The notes beneath the pieces were generated by a model. The model did not search any database and was not told where the DNA came from. It saw only the letters and a list, made by a program, of their open reading frames with translations. From positions 4,030,001 through 4,094,000 of the forward strand of contig NC_014100.1 of assembly GCF_000092285.1 (NCBI RefSeq): 64,000 bases of DNA, written 5' to 3'. This stretch comes from Caulobacter segnis ATCC 21756 (GTDB taxonomy: Bacteria; Pseudomonadota; Alphaproteobacteria; Caulobacterales; Caulobacteraceae). Shown piece by piece: positions 36,743 to 45,538 of this stretch. The translations under genes and the position numbers were made by a program. Each line of letters begins with the position of its first letter. The stretch's first letter is position 1.

Positions 36743-38074
36743 GTGCCGGACCCGCAGGACCCGATCTCCGCCCCCAAGATGTCGCGCCGCAAGTGGCTCG
36801 CGGCCGGCGGGCTGAGCTTGCTGGTCGCCTGCGGCGCGCTGGCCTTCCACTTCCGCGCCGCGACGCCGATCGCCGACCTGACCTCGGCCCATGCGCCCGT
36901 TCCGCCGCCGATCGTGCTGCCGACCAAGCCCGAGGACTGGCGCGGCCGCATCGACTATCGGGCCCTGGACCAGCGCCTTGCGGACCTGACGGCGCAACAC
37001 TCGATGGAAGGCCTCGCCGTGGCGGTCGTCGAGGACGGGCGTCTCTCTTTCGTGCAGGGCTATGGCCTGACCTCGGCCAAGGACGGCGAGCCCGTCGACG
37101 CCCATACCGTGTTCCGCTGGGCCTCGCTGTCGAAGACGGTCGCCGGCGCCCTGACCGCCAAGCTCGCCGCAGACGGCCTGCTGTCGCTGGACGAGCCGCT
37201 GGACACCTTCCACACGACCTTGCGCCTGCCGCGCGACGCCCAGCGCGAGCTGACGGTCGAGGCGTTGCTGTCGCAGCGCACGGGCCTGCCCAAGAACGCC
37301 TACGACGATCGGCTTGAGGACGGCCAAGATCCGGCGGTCATCCGTCACGCGCTCGGCGACGTGCCGGTGGCCTGCGCGCCGGGGCGTTGCCACACCTACC
37401 AGAACGTCGCCTACGACACGATCACCGAGATCCTCGCGACCCGCACCCACGAGGCCTATGACCAGACCGTCCAGCGGCGACTGTTCCAGCCCCTGGGCAT
37501 GACCAGCGCCACGATCGGTCAGGCCGGCCTGGTCGGCGCCGCGCACTGGGCCCGTCCCCATCGCGAGGGCCGGATCCTGCCGATGTCCGAGGCCTACTAC
37601 CGGGTGCCGGGCGCGGCGGGCGTCAACTCGACCATCGTCGATCTCGCGGTCTGGATGCAGGCCCAGATGGGCCTTCGCCCCGACGTCCTGCCGCCGGCCG
37701 TACTGGACTCCGCCCAGCGCCCGCGCATCGGCACCGCCGCGCCCTATGGCCGCGCGCCGTTCGCCCGGGAGATCAAGCACGCCGGCTATGGCCTGGGCAT
37801 GCGCAGCTTCACCTATCGCGGCCATCGCGTGATCGGCCACAGCGGCGCGGTCTCGGGCTACCGCTCGACCATGATGTTCGACCCGGCGACCAAGACCGGC
37901 ATCGTCATGCTGTGGAACAGCGATGCGGGCCTGCCCTTCCGCTTCCAGGCCGAGTTCTTCGACCGCGCCTACGGCTTGCCCTTCACCGATTGGCTGGACC
38001 TGAAGAGCGTCTCCGATCGGCGACTGGCCCAAGCGCGCCATCTTCGATTGCGAGAGACGGACGAAGCGGGCTAG
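36743..38074 (+). CDS. Serine beta-lactamase-fold hydrolase (class C/esterase-like)
   Basis: 443 aa. N-terminal signal or anchor (SRRKWLAAGGLSLLVACGALAF), preceded by a double-Arg. Active-site motifs are FRWASLSKTVAG (SxxK), CHTYQNVAYDTI (YxN) and IGHSGAVSGYRS (HxG instead of KTG, as in esterases and D-peptidases). The start is a GTG at 36743; MSRRKW at 36779 is a possible alternative. Likely periplasmic; could act on peptidoglycan peptides or esters. True beta-lactam resistance cannot be inferred. Confidence 0.85.
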   Translation: MPDPQDPISAPKMSRRKWLAAGGLSLLVACGALAFHFRAATPIADLTSAHAPVPPPIVLPTKPEDWRGRIDYRALDQRLADLTAQHSMEGLAVAVVEDGRLSFVQGYGLTSAKDGEPVDAHTVFRWASLSKTVAGALTAKLAADGLLSLDEPLDTFHTTLRLPRDAQRELTVEALLSQRTGLPKNAYDDRLEDGQDPAVIRHALGDVPVACAPGRCHTYQNVAYDTITEILATRTHEAYDQTVQRRLFQPLGMTSATIGQAGLVGAAHWARPHREGRILPMSEAYYRVPGAAGVNSTIVDLAVWMQAQMGLRPDVLPPAVLDSAQRPRIGTAAPYGRAPFAREIKHAGYGLGMRSFTYRGHRVIGHSGAVSGYRSTMMFDPATKTGIVMLWNSDAGLPFRFQAEFFDRAYGLPFTDWLDLKSVSDRRLAQARHLRLRETDEAG

Positions 38075-38111
38075 CTGAAGGCTGGCAGAAGCCGCTGGAG
38101 ACGGGACACGC

Positions 38112-39401
38112 ATGGGCGTCACGGCCGAAACCCCATCGACCGGTGGCCGCGTCACCCGCTATCTCGCCTCCGCGCCGCCCTGGCTTTTCGCCCTCTATGG
38201 CGGGCTGTCGTCCTTCGCGGTCTATTTCGCCATGTTCGGCTATCGCAAGCCGTTCACGGCGGCGGCCTACGCCGACGCGGCGGGCTGGCCCTTCGCCTTC
38301 GACTTCAAGATCGCCCTGGTGATCGCCCAGGTCGCCGGATACGCCACGGCCAAGTTCATCGGGGTCAAGGTGATCTCGGAGATGCGGCCCGGCCGCCGCG
38401 CCGGCGCCATCCTGGCCCTGATCGCCGGGGCCGAGCTCTCACTGGTGCTATTTGGCGTCGTGCCCGCCCTGGCCGGACCGCTGGCGCTTTATCTGAATGG
38501 CCTGTGCCTTGGCATGATCTGGGGGCTGGTGTTCGGCTTCCTCGAGGGCCGCCGCCTGACGGAGGTGCTGGGCGCGATGCTGTGCGCCAGCTTCATCCTG
38601 TCATCGGGCGTGGCCAAGTCGGTCGGCAAGACGCTGCTGCTGGCCAATGTGGACGACCGATGGATGCCCGCCCTCTCGGGACTGATCTTCGCGCCACTGA
38701 TGCTGATCGCGGTGGCGGCGCTGGCCCAGCTGCCGCCGCCCAACGCCGCCGACGAGGCCGAGCGGGTGCGCCGCGCGCCGATGGACGCCAAGGATCGCGC
38801 CGCGCTCTTCGCCGCGCACGCCCCGGCCTTGATCCTGTTGATCGGGGTCTATGTGATGCTGACGGCGCTGCGCGACTTCCGCGACAACTTCTCGGCCGAG
38901 ATCTGGTCCGAGCTCGGCTACAAGAACGCCGCCGGGATCTTCACCCTGTCGGAGCTGCCGGTGGCGGCGATCGTGCTCGTGGGCCTCGCCGCCCTGATGG
39001 GCGTGAAGGACAATCGCCGGGCCGTCGCCTTCAACCTCGGTTTCGTGGCCCTGGGCTTCGTGCTGCTGGGCGGCGCGACCCTGGCCTATCAGCTGCATGT
39101 GCTGCCGCCGGTCTGGTGGATGATCCTGGCCGGCGCGGGACTCTACATGGGCTACACGCCGTTCAACGCCATGCTGTTCGACCGGATGATCGCCGCCACC
39201 GGCAAGATCGGGACGGCGGGCTTCCTGATCTATGTGGCCGACTCGTTCGGCTATATTGGCAGCATCTCGCTGCTTCTGGTGAAGTCATTCGCTCGACTGG
39301 ACATTCCCTGGGAGGGGTTCCTGGCCGGCGGGGCCTATGTGGCCTGCGGCCTTGGCCTGGTGGGGCTGATGGCCGCCCACCGCTTTTTGAAGACGCTCTA
39401 G
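38112..39401 (+). CDS. DUF5690-like MFS-type membrane transporter
   Basis: 429 aa with about 12 hydrophobic segments: WLFALYGGLSSFAVYFAMFGYRKPFTAA at the start, GYATAKFIGVKVISEM, CLGMIWGLVFGFLEGRRLTEVLGAML, and a late GYTPFNAMLFDRMIAATGKIGTAGFLIYVADSFGY. The FGYRKPFTAA and FGFLEGRR segments fit DUF5690, an uncharacterised MFS-related family. Starts 38 bp after the hydrolase gene, so co-transcription is likely; it may move a product or substrate of that enzyme (inference). Confidence 0.75.
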   Translation: MGVTAETPSTGGRVTRYLASAPPWLFALYGGLSSFAVYFAMFGYRKPFTAAAYADAAGWPFAFDFKIALVIAQVAGYATAKFIGVKVISEMRPGRRAGAILALIAGAELSLVLFGVVPALAGPLALYLNGLCLGMIWGLVFGFLEGRRLTEVLGAMLCASFILSSGVAKSVGKTLLLANVDDRWMPALSGLIFAPLMLIAVAALAQLPPPNAADEAERVRRAPMDAKDRAALFAAHAPALILLIGVYVMLTALRDFRDNFSAEIWSELGYKNAAGIFTLSELPVAAIVLVGLAALMGVKDNRRAVAFNLGFVALGFVLLGGATLAYQLHVLPPVWWMILAGAGLYMGYTPFNAMLFDRMIAATGKIGTAGFLIYVADSFGYIGSISLLLVKSFARLDIPWEGFLAGGAYVACGLGLVGLMAAHRFLKTL

Positions 39402-39526
39402 TCTTAGGCTCCAAGCGCACCCGCGCCCGCCCGCGAGACGCCGACGAGGTCGGGATGCGCTGTCGGGGCCATTGGCCTTTCGGACGCCTGAGCCGCTCGG
39501 CCGCATTCCGGCGGCGGGGACGCGGT

Positions 39527-39895
39527 CTACTGCGGTCGGTCGCGCAGCGCGTCCAGGATCACGCGATTGGCGGCTTCGCATCGGCTCTCGCCAAACTCGC
39601 GCTCGATCTTGACGGTCGGCGCCAGGCGCGCCTCCAGTTCGGCCGCCGTCGCTTGCGCTCGGCCAGCCGCCTGCCGCGTCTCGGCCAAGCGCGCGCGGGT
39701 CAGGGCCAGCTCGCCCAGCACGCTGTCGCGGTGCGCGGCCATGCCGTCCGCCTCCTGGAGCGCCTCCGCGAGCTGCGCGCGCAGGCGCAGAACGTAGGCG
39801 CCCAACCACCCGGCGACGCCCGCGGCGACGAACGCCAAGACCACGGCGGCCGTGAAGACCACAGGGCTGTCCAGGACGTTCAGCAGGGCGGACAT
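39527..39895 (-). CDS. Hypothetical membrane-anchored coiled-coil protein
   Basis: 122 aa from the ATG at 39895: one N-terminal transmembrane helix (VVFTAAVVLAFVAAGVAGWLGAYVL) then a long charged helix (RAQLAEALQEADGMAAHRDSVLGELALTRARLAETRQ) likely to form a coiled coil, and a small tail with one Cys. No family recognised. Confidence 0.55.
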   Translation of the reverse strand: MSALLNVLDSPVVFTAAVVLAFVAAGVAGWLGAYVLRLRAQLAEALQEADGMAAHRDSVLGELALTRARLAETRQAAGRAQATAAELEARLAPTVKIEREFGESRCEAANRVILDALRDRPQ

Positions 39896-40089
39896 GTCTT
39901 TCTCCAGCAACAAGATCAGGCGGCCGGGCTGCGAAGAACCCGGACGGCGACGCCGCCCAGGTCCTCCGTGACGAACTTCACATCGCGGCTCGGCGAGCGA
40001 TGGCGTTCGTCGACTACCGCCCCAATCCCCACCAGAGCGGCATGTCTCAAAATGGGTGAACCAAGACCGCCTGGCCCCACCCGGGCGGT

Positions 40090-40293
40090 TTAGGCGCTCA
40101 ACGCTTGCTGGTGACCGCCGTCGCGAACGGTCGCTTGCGCGAAATCCAGGACGTCGCGGCTGACGGCGGAGAGGTGGGCTTCGGCCACGCCCTGTTCACG
40201 GGCCCAGATCATCAGGGCGTGCTTGAGGAAGGTGTTGCCGACATCGGTCTTGGCGAAAGACGCATCACTCAGGGTGACCTTATTCAGGGACAT
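40090..40293 (-). CDS. Hypothetical 67-aa protein
   Basis: MSLNKVTLSDASFAKTDVGNTFLKHALMIWAREQGVAEAHLSAVS followed by RDVLDFAQATVRDGGHQQALSA. Start at the ATG at 40293 (longer ORF upstream has unlikely composition). Helical, soluble, no family recognised. The 230 bp between this gene and the cyclase end (40294-40523) shows no other gene. Confidence 0.45.
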   Translation of the reverse strand: MSLNKVTLSDASFAKTDVGNTFLKHALMIWAREQGVAEAHLSAVSRDVLDFAQATVRDGGHQQALSA

Positions 40294-40523
40294 CGCGCGG
40301 CTCCCGATCCGACCGGGACGAGGGTCCCGGAAAGGTTTGAGAAAATGGACCCGACCGGCGGGTGGCCGGGCCCCAGTCTGTTCACGCGGCCGGTGGCTCC
40401 AGGGCAGAGGCTGCCTGACACCGCCGGTCGACACGCAGACAATCTCCGGTAAGGCCGCGTTTGGATGTGCGGATTTTCACATCGGGAAAAATAGCGGTTT
40501 TTCCGCGCGCGGCGACGCGATCG

Positions 40524-42266
40524 TCAGGCCCGCGAGAGGTTGAAGATGGGCGTGGCCACGAAGCCCTTCCGCCCCTGCGTCCGGCCCACATAGCCGCACC
40601 GCACGCGATCGCCGTGGAACGTCGCCAGCGCGCCAGCGAGCGCCTCGCTGACATAGGCCGAGCCCGGCGCCGCGTCCGGCTCGATGCGGGCGGCGACGAC
40701 CACATGCGCGCCGACCACCGCGGGCGCCTTGGTCAGCGGATTGGTGCCCAGATGCACCGGCCCGTAGTGTCCGCCGATGCGAAGACCCAGGCTTCGGGGC
40801 AAGCCCAAGGCGCCGAGATCCACCGCGCGATAGGCCTCCAGCAGGTCCAGGGCCGCCAGCGCCGCGTCGATCGGCTGATCGAAGACCAGGAACAGGCCGT
40901 CGCCCCAGGTCTCGATATGGATGGGCGGCGCCTGGAGCGCCTCGACCACCTCGGCCAGACGTCCCATCACGCCTTCCATGAAGGCGGGGATCTGATCGTC
41001 CCGCAGCGCGCCAAAGCCCTGTACGTCCGCGAACAGCATGGCCTTCATCGCCCGCGAGCCCGGCGGGGCCGCCGTGGTGACGCGCGCGGCGGGTTGCGGC
41101 CTGTCGATCGGGATCACCACCCCTCGCCGCCCGCTCCTGGCCCAATAGGCCATGTCGGCGGATACGCCCGCGGGACCGTGCGCGGCGCGTCCGTCCCACA
41201 CAGCCAGCTGCACCGCCTCGGTCGCCAGGGTCTGGGCCCGCAGCACCGCGCAGCCCATCGCGAACTGGCTGGCGTAGGCGAACACCTGCTCGTCGCCGAG
41301 ATAGGGGTCCTGCGAGGCGTAGCGGACGGAGGCCGCGCGGGCCATGCAGCGCTCGAAGCGCTCGCGCCAATTCTCGCCAAACGGCGCGATCGACACCTCG
41401 ACGAAAGCGGCGCGGTGGATGGGCAAGACCACGTGCAGCTCGCCGCCCGCCTCGAGCAGGGCCTCGGCGAACACGATGTCCGCGCCCGCCGCCAGGCCGC
41501 CGTAGCCGCAGCCGATCCGCTCGGCCCTAAGAGCCTCGTCGATGCGCGCGCGAAGGCTTTCGTCGCACACGTTCTGGATATGGCCGGTGAAGTGCGCGCA
41601 GGCGGGCGGACGAAACGGCGTGAGCCAAGCCGGGTCGACGCCGAGCTCCTGGCCCAGCATCTCCAGCTGCCGGAGGGTGGAGGCGTGCGCGGCATAGGCC
41701 CGCGGCGCCAAGGCGAGGGCCTGCTCCATGCGCCGGCGCGCGGCTTCCAGATCGCCGACCAGGAAGAGCGCCTCCGCGCGGCTTGCGGCTTCGTAGTAGG
41801 CCGCCTCTCCGACCAGTCCGCTCGGCGGCGGCGCCTGCAGCACGGCCGTCGCGCGCTGCGCCGCACCCGCGGGATCGCCCGCGACCAGCGTCATGGTGGC
41901 GGCGTTGATCGCGCCGTAGAGGCCGCCGAAACGGCCGGACAAGGCCTCGTAGCGACGAAGAGAAGCCTTTGCGAAAGCGATGCGGCGAGCCCCCCGGCTG
42001 GCCAGGGCGACATCCTTCAGCAGCCGCGCGCCCAGAGCGATCGTGTCGGCGTCCTCGTCGGCGGCGAGCCCGAGGCGGACATACTCCGAGCGGGCGAAAT
42101 CCAAGGCCCCGGCCCGCGCCAGGCAAAGCACCGCGGCATAGGCCGCGCCCGGTGGCGCGTTCTCCCCCTCGAGCGCGGCGTGGGCGATATCGTAGGCTGC
42201 GAGGATCTCGCCGCGCCGGATCAGCGCGGCGATCTCCTGGCGGTCGAACGGTCGGTTCTGGCTCAG
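40524..42266 (-). CDS. TPR - SLOG-like - class III nucleotide cyclase protein
   Basis: About 580 aa if it starts at the CTG at 42266, which overlaps the previous stop as CTGA; no ATG fits, so the start is uncertain. Residues 1-215 are TPR-like helical pairs. Residues ~225-360 (HFTGHI..., GYGGLAAGADIVFAEALLEA, GGELHVVLP, FGENWRERFERC) resemble the nucleotide-sensing SLOG Rossmannoid fold. Residues ~408-580 form a class III cyclase: LFADVQGF (Asp414), IETWGDGLFLVF (Glu452, Asp456), VVGAHVVVAARIE. Both metal Asp are present. Glu sits where adenylate cyclases have Lys (as in guanylate cyclases), and the ribose-orienting Asn is Val523. Product unknown. Last gene of the TIR operon. Confidence 0.8.
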   Translation of the reverse strand: MSQNRPFDRQEIAALIRRGEILAAYDIAHAALEGENAPPGAAYAAVLCLARAGALDFARSEYVRLGLAADEDADTIALGARLLKDVALASRGARRIAFAKASLRRYEALSGRFGGLYGAINAATMTLVAGDPAGAAQRATAVLQAPPPSGLVGEAAYYEAASRAEALFLVGDLEAARRRMEQALALAPRAYAAHASTLRQLEMLGQELGVDPAWLTPFRPPACAHFTGHIQNVCDESLRARIDEALRAERIGCGYGGLAAGADIVFAEALLEAGGELHVVLPIHRAAFVEVSIAPFGENWRERFERCMARAASVRYASQDPYLGDEQVFAYASQFAMGCAVLRAQTLATEAVQLAVWDGRAAHGPAGVSADMAYWARSGRRGVVIPIDRPQPAARVTTAAPPGSRAMKAMLFADVQGFGALRDDQIPAFMEGVMGRLAEVVEALQAPPIHIETWGDGLFLVFDQPIDAALAALDLLEAYRAVDLGALGLPRSLGLRIGGHYGPVHLGTNPLTKAPAVVGAHVVVAARIEPDAAPGSAYVSEALAGALATFHGDRVRCGYVGRTQGRKGFVATPIFNLSRA

Positions 42267-42673
42267 GGAAGCTGACCCGTGCCGTTCTCGACGTCGGGAT
42301 CCAGATCGAGCTTCTGTTCCAGCGGATCGAGCATGAACAGGCTGTAGGTGTAGATCCCCATCCGATTGCATTCGTAGATGATCTTGAATGCGCTGTGCGG
42401 GGGCAAGATGGTGCCGTCCGGCAGCTGGTTCACCCACATATAGCTGGAGAAATTGATGCCGTAGTCGTCCGTGATCTTGATCGGCCGTCCCTGGAACCGC
42501 CAGCCATGGTTCATCAGCTCGTCGGTGAATCTGAAGAACAGTTCGCACCGTTCGGTCAGATCCAGCGTGAGCCGGGTCGGATTTTCTTGATCGGCATAGT
42601 TGAGGAAGTTGTACAGCGGCCCCTCGATGCCGATGACGATCTCAACAATCTTGGTAGGTGTGGGTTCAGTCAC
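42263..42673 (-). CDS. Unrecognised 136-aa protein of the TIR/cyclase operon
   Basis: Starts at a GTG at 42673 that overlaps the TIR gene stop by 8 bp (GTGACTGA). The sequence has strands (KIVEIVIGIEGPLYNFL, RLTLDLTERCELFFRF) and an aromatic core (GINFSSYMWVNQLPDGTILPPHS, FKIIYECNRMGIYTYSLFML), ending with an acidic tail LDLDPDVENGTGQLP. No signal or membrane segment. No family recognised. Overlaps on both sides show it is translated with the TIR protein and the cyclase and probably acts with them (inference). Confidence 0.75.
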   Translation of the reverse strand: MTEPTPTKIVEIVIGIEGPLYNFLNYADQENPTRLTLDLTERCELFFRFTDELMNHGWRFQGRPIKITDDYGINFSSYMWVNQLPDGTILPPHSAFKIIYECNRMGIYTYSLFMLDPLEQKLDLDPDVENGTGQLP

Positions 42674-44726
42674 TTTGCGCCTCCCGAGTGGAAGCTCCAC
42701 CAGAAAGAGAGTCTCTCCAAAACGCAAGGAAACCGGGGTGCGCGTAGCCCTGACGCGTGAGATCCCGCACGATGGCGGCGGCTTCATCCTTGCGTCCGAC
42801 GGCGGCGAGCGCGCGCGCCAGGGTGTCACGGGCGCTCGGCGCCAAGAGCGCGCGTCTCGACCACAAGATATCGATCGCCGATGTCGGACGTCCCGCGGCC
42901 AGTTCACCGGCCGCATACTGGCCCGCCGCGCCAAGGTCCTTCCGCCAGTCCGTGGCCTTCGCACGGGCTGAGAACGCCTCGGCCAAGGCTCGCGCCTTCT
43001 CCGGCTCCCCGCCGTGTTGCGCCAGCAGCACGGCCTGGAGGCCCAGGCGGCCTTCGTAGTTGTCGCTCCACGTCGCGCCTTTTTCGCCGATGCGACGCGC
43101 GGCCACCAATTTTTCCGCTTCGGCGTACGCGACCCTGGCCTCGCGCAGCCGTCCCGTCCCGACCTCCAGATCGACCGTATCCGCCAAGCTCGCGGCCATA
43201 TATTCGCGCCAGCGCGCGTTCGTGGGATCCAGGGCCGCCAGGGCGCGAAGCCTCTTGAGGTTCTCTTCGGACCGCGCGCGCACCGCCGCCAGACGCCCCA
43301 GATCCAACTCGAGCCGCGTCAGCGCCACCTGGGCCGCGACGGCGCGCGCGGTCAGGCGCTTGTCGGCGGGGTTCTTGGCGAGCGCCCCCGTAAGAAGTTG
43401 GACAGTCGCTTCGCGCTCGACCAACGCCTCGCGCAACCTGCCGAGCCGCGCCAAGCAATCGGCGCTCCAGGCGCGCGAATTGGCGACGCCCTGCAGGAGG
43501 GTCTGGTCGTCTGGCGCGCGAGCGCGCTCGCCCTCGAACACCGCCCGGGCGGCCTGGAAGCTCTTCAGGGCTTCCGCGGGGCGCCCTTGTTCAAACAACA
43601 GGGTGCCCAGATTGTTCTGGGCGTAGGCGACTTCCTTGCGCCACTCAGGACGATTGGGGTCGAGGGTCACCAGCCTGCGGGCGAGCTCGTCATAGCGCCT
43701 GAACCGCCGCTCAGCGCCCGCCACGTCATCTCGCCGCCACTGGACATAGCCCAGCCAGAAGACATTCTGCGCTTCGTCGAACACATAGTCGCCGTTCTGC
43801 GGATTGCGCTGGACCAGGGTGTGGGTGGTCGCCGCGGCTTGCGAGAAGGCGTGTTCGGCGCCGACGAGATCGCCGCGCTGCTCGCGGATCGTCCCCAGCA
43901 GGGTCTGGGCCTTGGCGCGCTGGCCCAGGGCCTTGTCGTCCAGCCGGTCCGTCTGCGCCTTGGCGTAGTAGACCAACACCTTGGCGCTGACGCTGTCGAG
44001 CACGTCCAGTCGTCCGACCGGTTCGAGCTGCTCTCTCAGGTCGCCCAGCATGAAGGCCACCAGCGCCTCGGTCTCGTCTCGCTGCTGTCGCGCGATCTGG
44101 CGGGACTTGAGGGTCACCGCCGTCATTGCGGCCATGACGATCGCCAGGATCATCGCCGCGGTCGTGAACGCCGCCATCACCTGCAGGCGGCGCCGCGCGT
44201 CCCGCTGGACCAGCTGATCGAGGCTGACGCCCAGCAGCCGGGCGGCGATCTTCAGGCGCGCCAGTCGCCGCCCGTCGCCGTTGGGACGCAGATCGACGGC
44301 CAGAGGCTCGACGCCCGGCGGCAGGGCCGCGCGCAGCGACGGGGGAAGGATCGCCGCCAGGTCGGTGTTCGCGCCGACATCGGGCGTGATCACGTAAATG
44401 ATCCGCTCGGGCGGCGCGCCCCTCAGGAAATATTCGACTTCCTGGTCCACCCAGCGGGAAGCCGCCGAGGCCTCGGAACAGAGCACGATCAACGCGTCGG
44501 ACTGTTCGAGCGCCGTGCGAATGGCGCTGTTGAGGTCAAGGGACGCGCTCAACTCGTCCCGGTCGCGGAAGATGGGACGCAAGCTGGCGTCGGAAAGACC
44601 AACTCCCCCCTTGGACAGCAAACGCGGCGGGCGATAGGTCTCAAGCACGCGGTGCAGCCATTGAGCGGCTTTGCGATCGCGATGACTATAACTGATAAAC
44701 GCCTTGTACCGCTGTCGGCTATCCAT
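42666..44726 (-). CDS. TIR - transmembrane - TPR protein
   Basis: 686 aa. TIR domain at residues ~5-150: YKAFISYSHRDRKAAQWLHRVLE, PIFRDRDELSAS, DALIVLCSEASAASRWVDQEVEYFL, IIYVITPD. Glu96 in the S-x-W-x3-E motif is at the position of the catalytic Glu of NAD-cleaving TIRs. A single transmembrane helix follows (~181-204), then some 450 residues of TPR-like repeats (e.g. NNLGTLLFEQGRPAEALKSFQAAR). The TIR would face the cytoplasm if the N-terminus is inside. First gene of the operon, divergent from a Crp/Fnr gene 35 bp away. Role: effector or receptor in signalling or defence (inference). Confidence 0.88.
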   Translation of the reverse strand: MDSRQRYKAFISYSHRDRKAAQWLHRVLETYRPPRLLSKGGVGLSDASLRPIFRDRDELSASLDLNSAIRTALEQSDALIVLCSEASAASRWVDQEVEYFLRGAPPERIIYVITPDVGANTDLAAILPPSLRAALPPGVEPLAVDLRPNGDGRRLARLKIAARLLGVSLDQLVQRDARRRLQVMAAFTTAAMILAIVMAAMTAVTLKSRQIARQQRDETEALVAFMLGDLREQLEPVGRLDVLDSVSAKVLVYYAKAQTDRLDDKALGQRAKAQTLLGTIREQRGDLVGAEHAFSQAAATTHTLVQRNPQNGDYVFDEAQNVFWLGYVQWRRDDVAGAERRFRRYDELARRLVTLDPNRPEWRKEVAYAQNNLGTLLFEQGRPAEALKSFQAARAVFEGERARAPDDQTLLQGVANSRAWSADCLARLGRLREALVEREATVQLLTGALAKNPADKRLTARAVAAQVALTRLELDLGRLAAVRARSEENLKRLRALAALDPTNARWREYMAASLADTVDLEVGTGRLREARVAYAEAEKLVAARRIGEKGATWSDNYEGRLGLQAVLLAQHGGEPEKARALAEAFSARAKATDWRKDLGAAGQYAAGELAAGRPTSAIDILWSRRALLAPSARDTLARALAAVGRKDEAAAIVRDLTRQGYAHPGFLAFWRDSLSGGASTREAQSD

Positions 44727-44761
44727 CTATCGCCCCCGATCGACAGCAGGAGCGTCTTTCG

Positions 44762-45508
44762 ATGAAAACGTTTTCACCATCGCTCGCCCCCGCGCCGTCC
44801 CATACGCCGAAAGAAGCTGGGCCTAAAGACTATCGCGCAAATCGTGTATTTCGATACATGTCTCGCCAAGAAGTGGAATCACTTGCCGGCGCTGTCGAGC
44901 AACTAAGCTATGACAAGGGCGAGATGATCCTCCAGCGCCACGACCAGGAGGGCGGCATCTATCTGCTGCTGGAGGGCGTCCTCTTGGCCAATCAATACGC
45001 CAAGTCCGGCCGCGAAGTTGGCTACAGGCGTATCATGGCGGGCAGCTACTTCGGCGAAATCTCGGCCATCGACGGCCTGCCGCGTTCGGTCAATATCGTG
45101 GCCCTGGAGGACTCGCGCATCGCGCGGCTGCCCCAGTCGCTGGTGCGCCGGCTGTTCGAGGAGTCGCCGCACTTCATGAAGGCGCTGCTGGAGGACATGG
45201 CGGGCTTGGTGCGCTCCTTGACGGATCGTCTGTTCGAACTGACGGCCGTGTCGGTGGCCTGCCGCGTCGACATCGAGTTGCTGCGGATGGCCAGCGCCGC
45301 CAGCGCCGACGGACGGCAGGCGGTGATCAATCCCTGCCCGACCCACGCCGAGCTGGCCGCACTGCTTGGCAGCCAGCGCGAGCCCGTGACCCGCGAGCTG
45401 AACCGGCTCGCCGGGCTGGGCATCCTTCGCCAGACCGGCCGTACGCTGCACGTCCTCGACCTTCCGGCCCTGGCCGACGAGGTCGAACGGATCGGCGGCG
45501 AGGTCTGA
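44762..45508 (+). CDS. Crp/Fnr-family transcriptional regulator
   Basis: 248 aa. Cyclic-nucleotide-binding-like domain (~25-145: FRYMSRQEVESLAGAVEQLSYDKGEMILQ, GGIYLLLEGVLLANQYAKSG, GSYFGEISAIDGLPRSVNIVAL) and a winged helix (~195-245: PTHAELAALLGSQREPVTRELNRLAGLGIL). There is no N-terminal cysteine cluster, so it is not an oxygen-sensing FNR. The phosphate-cassette position reads GEISAIDGLPRS, similar to cAMP-binding CRPs (GE...RSA). CAGGAG lies 9 bp before the ATG. Divergent from the TIR-cyclase operon, so it could regulate it or respond to its nucleotide (inference). Confidence 0.9.
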   Translation: MKTFSPSLAPAPSHTPKEAGPKDYRANRVFRYMSRQEVESLAGAVEQLSYDKGEMILQRHDQEGGIYLLLEGVLLANQYAKSGREVGYRRIMAGSYFGEISAIDGLPRSVNIVALEDSRIARLPQSLVRRLFEESPHFMKALLEDMAGLVRSLTDRLFELTAVSVACRVDIELLRMASAASADGRQAVINPCPTHAELAALLGSQREPVTRELNRLAGLGILRQTGRTLHVLDLPALADEVERIGGEV

Positions 45509-45538
45509 GGCCCGCCGAAGCCTAAGCCCGCTCGAACC

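Noticed and set aside
36743..38074. A true antibiotic-resistance beta-lactamase
   Set aside because: The third motif is HSG rather than KTG, and esterases and peptidases share this fold; resistance cannot be claimed.
40524..42548. The ATG at 42548 as start of the cyclase protein
   Set aside because: It would overlap the 136-aa gene for most of its length and adds shadow sequence.
42263..42964. The longer form of the 136-aa protein starting at 42964
   Set aside because: The first 97 residues overlap the TIR gene in another frame and are Arg-rich shadow; the GTG at 42673 gives the conserved-looking protein.
44762..45508. The Crp/Fnr-family protein as an oxygen-sensing FNR
   Set aside because: It lacks the N-terminal cysteine cluster needed for an iron-sulfur cluster.
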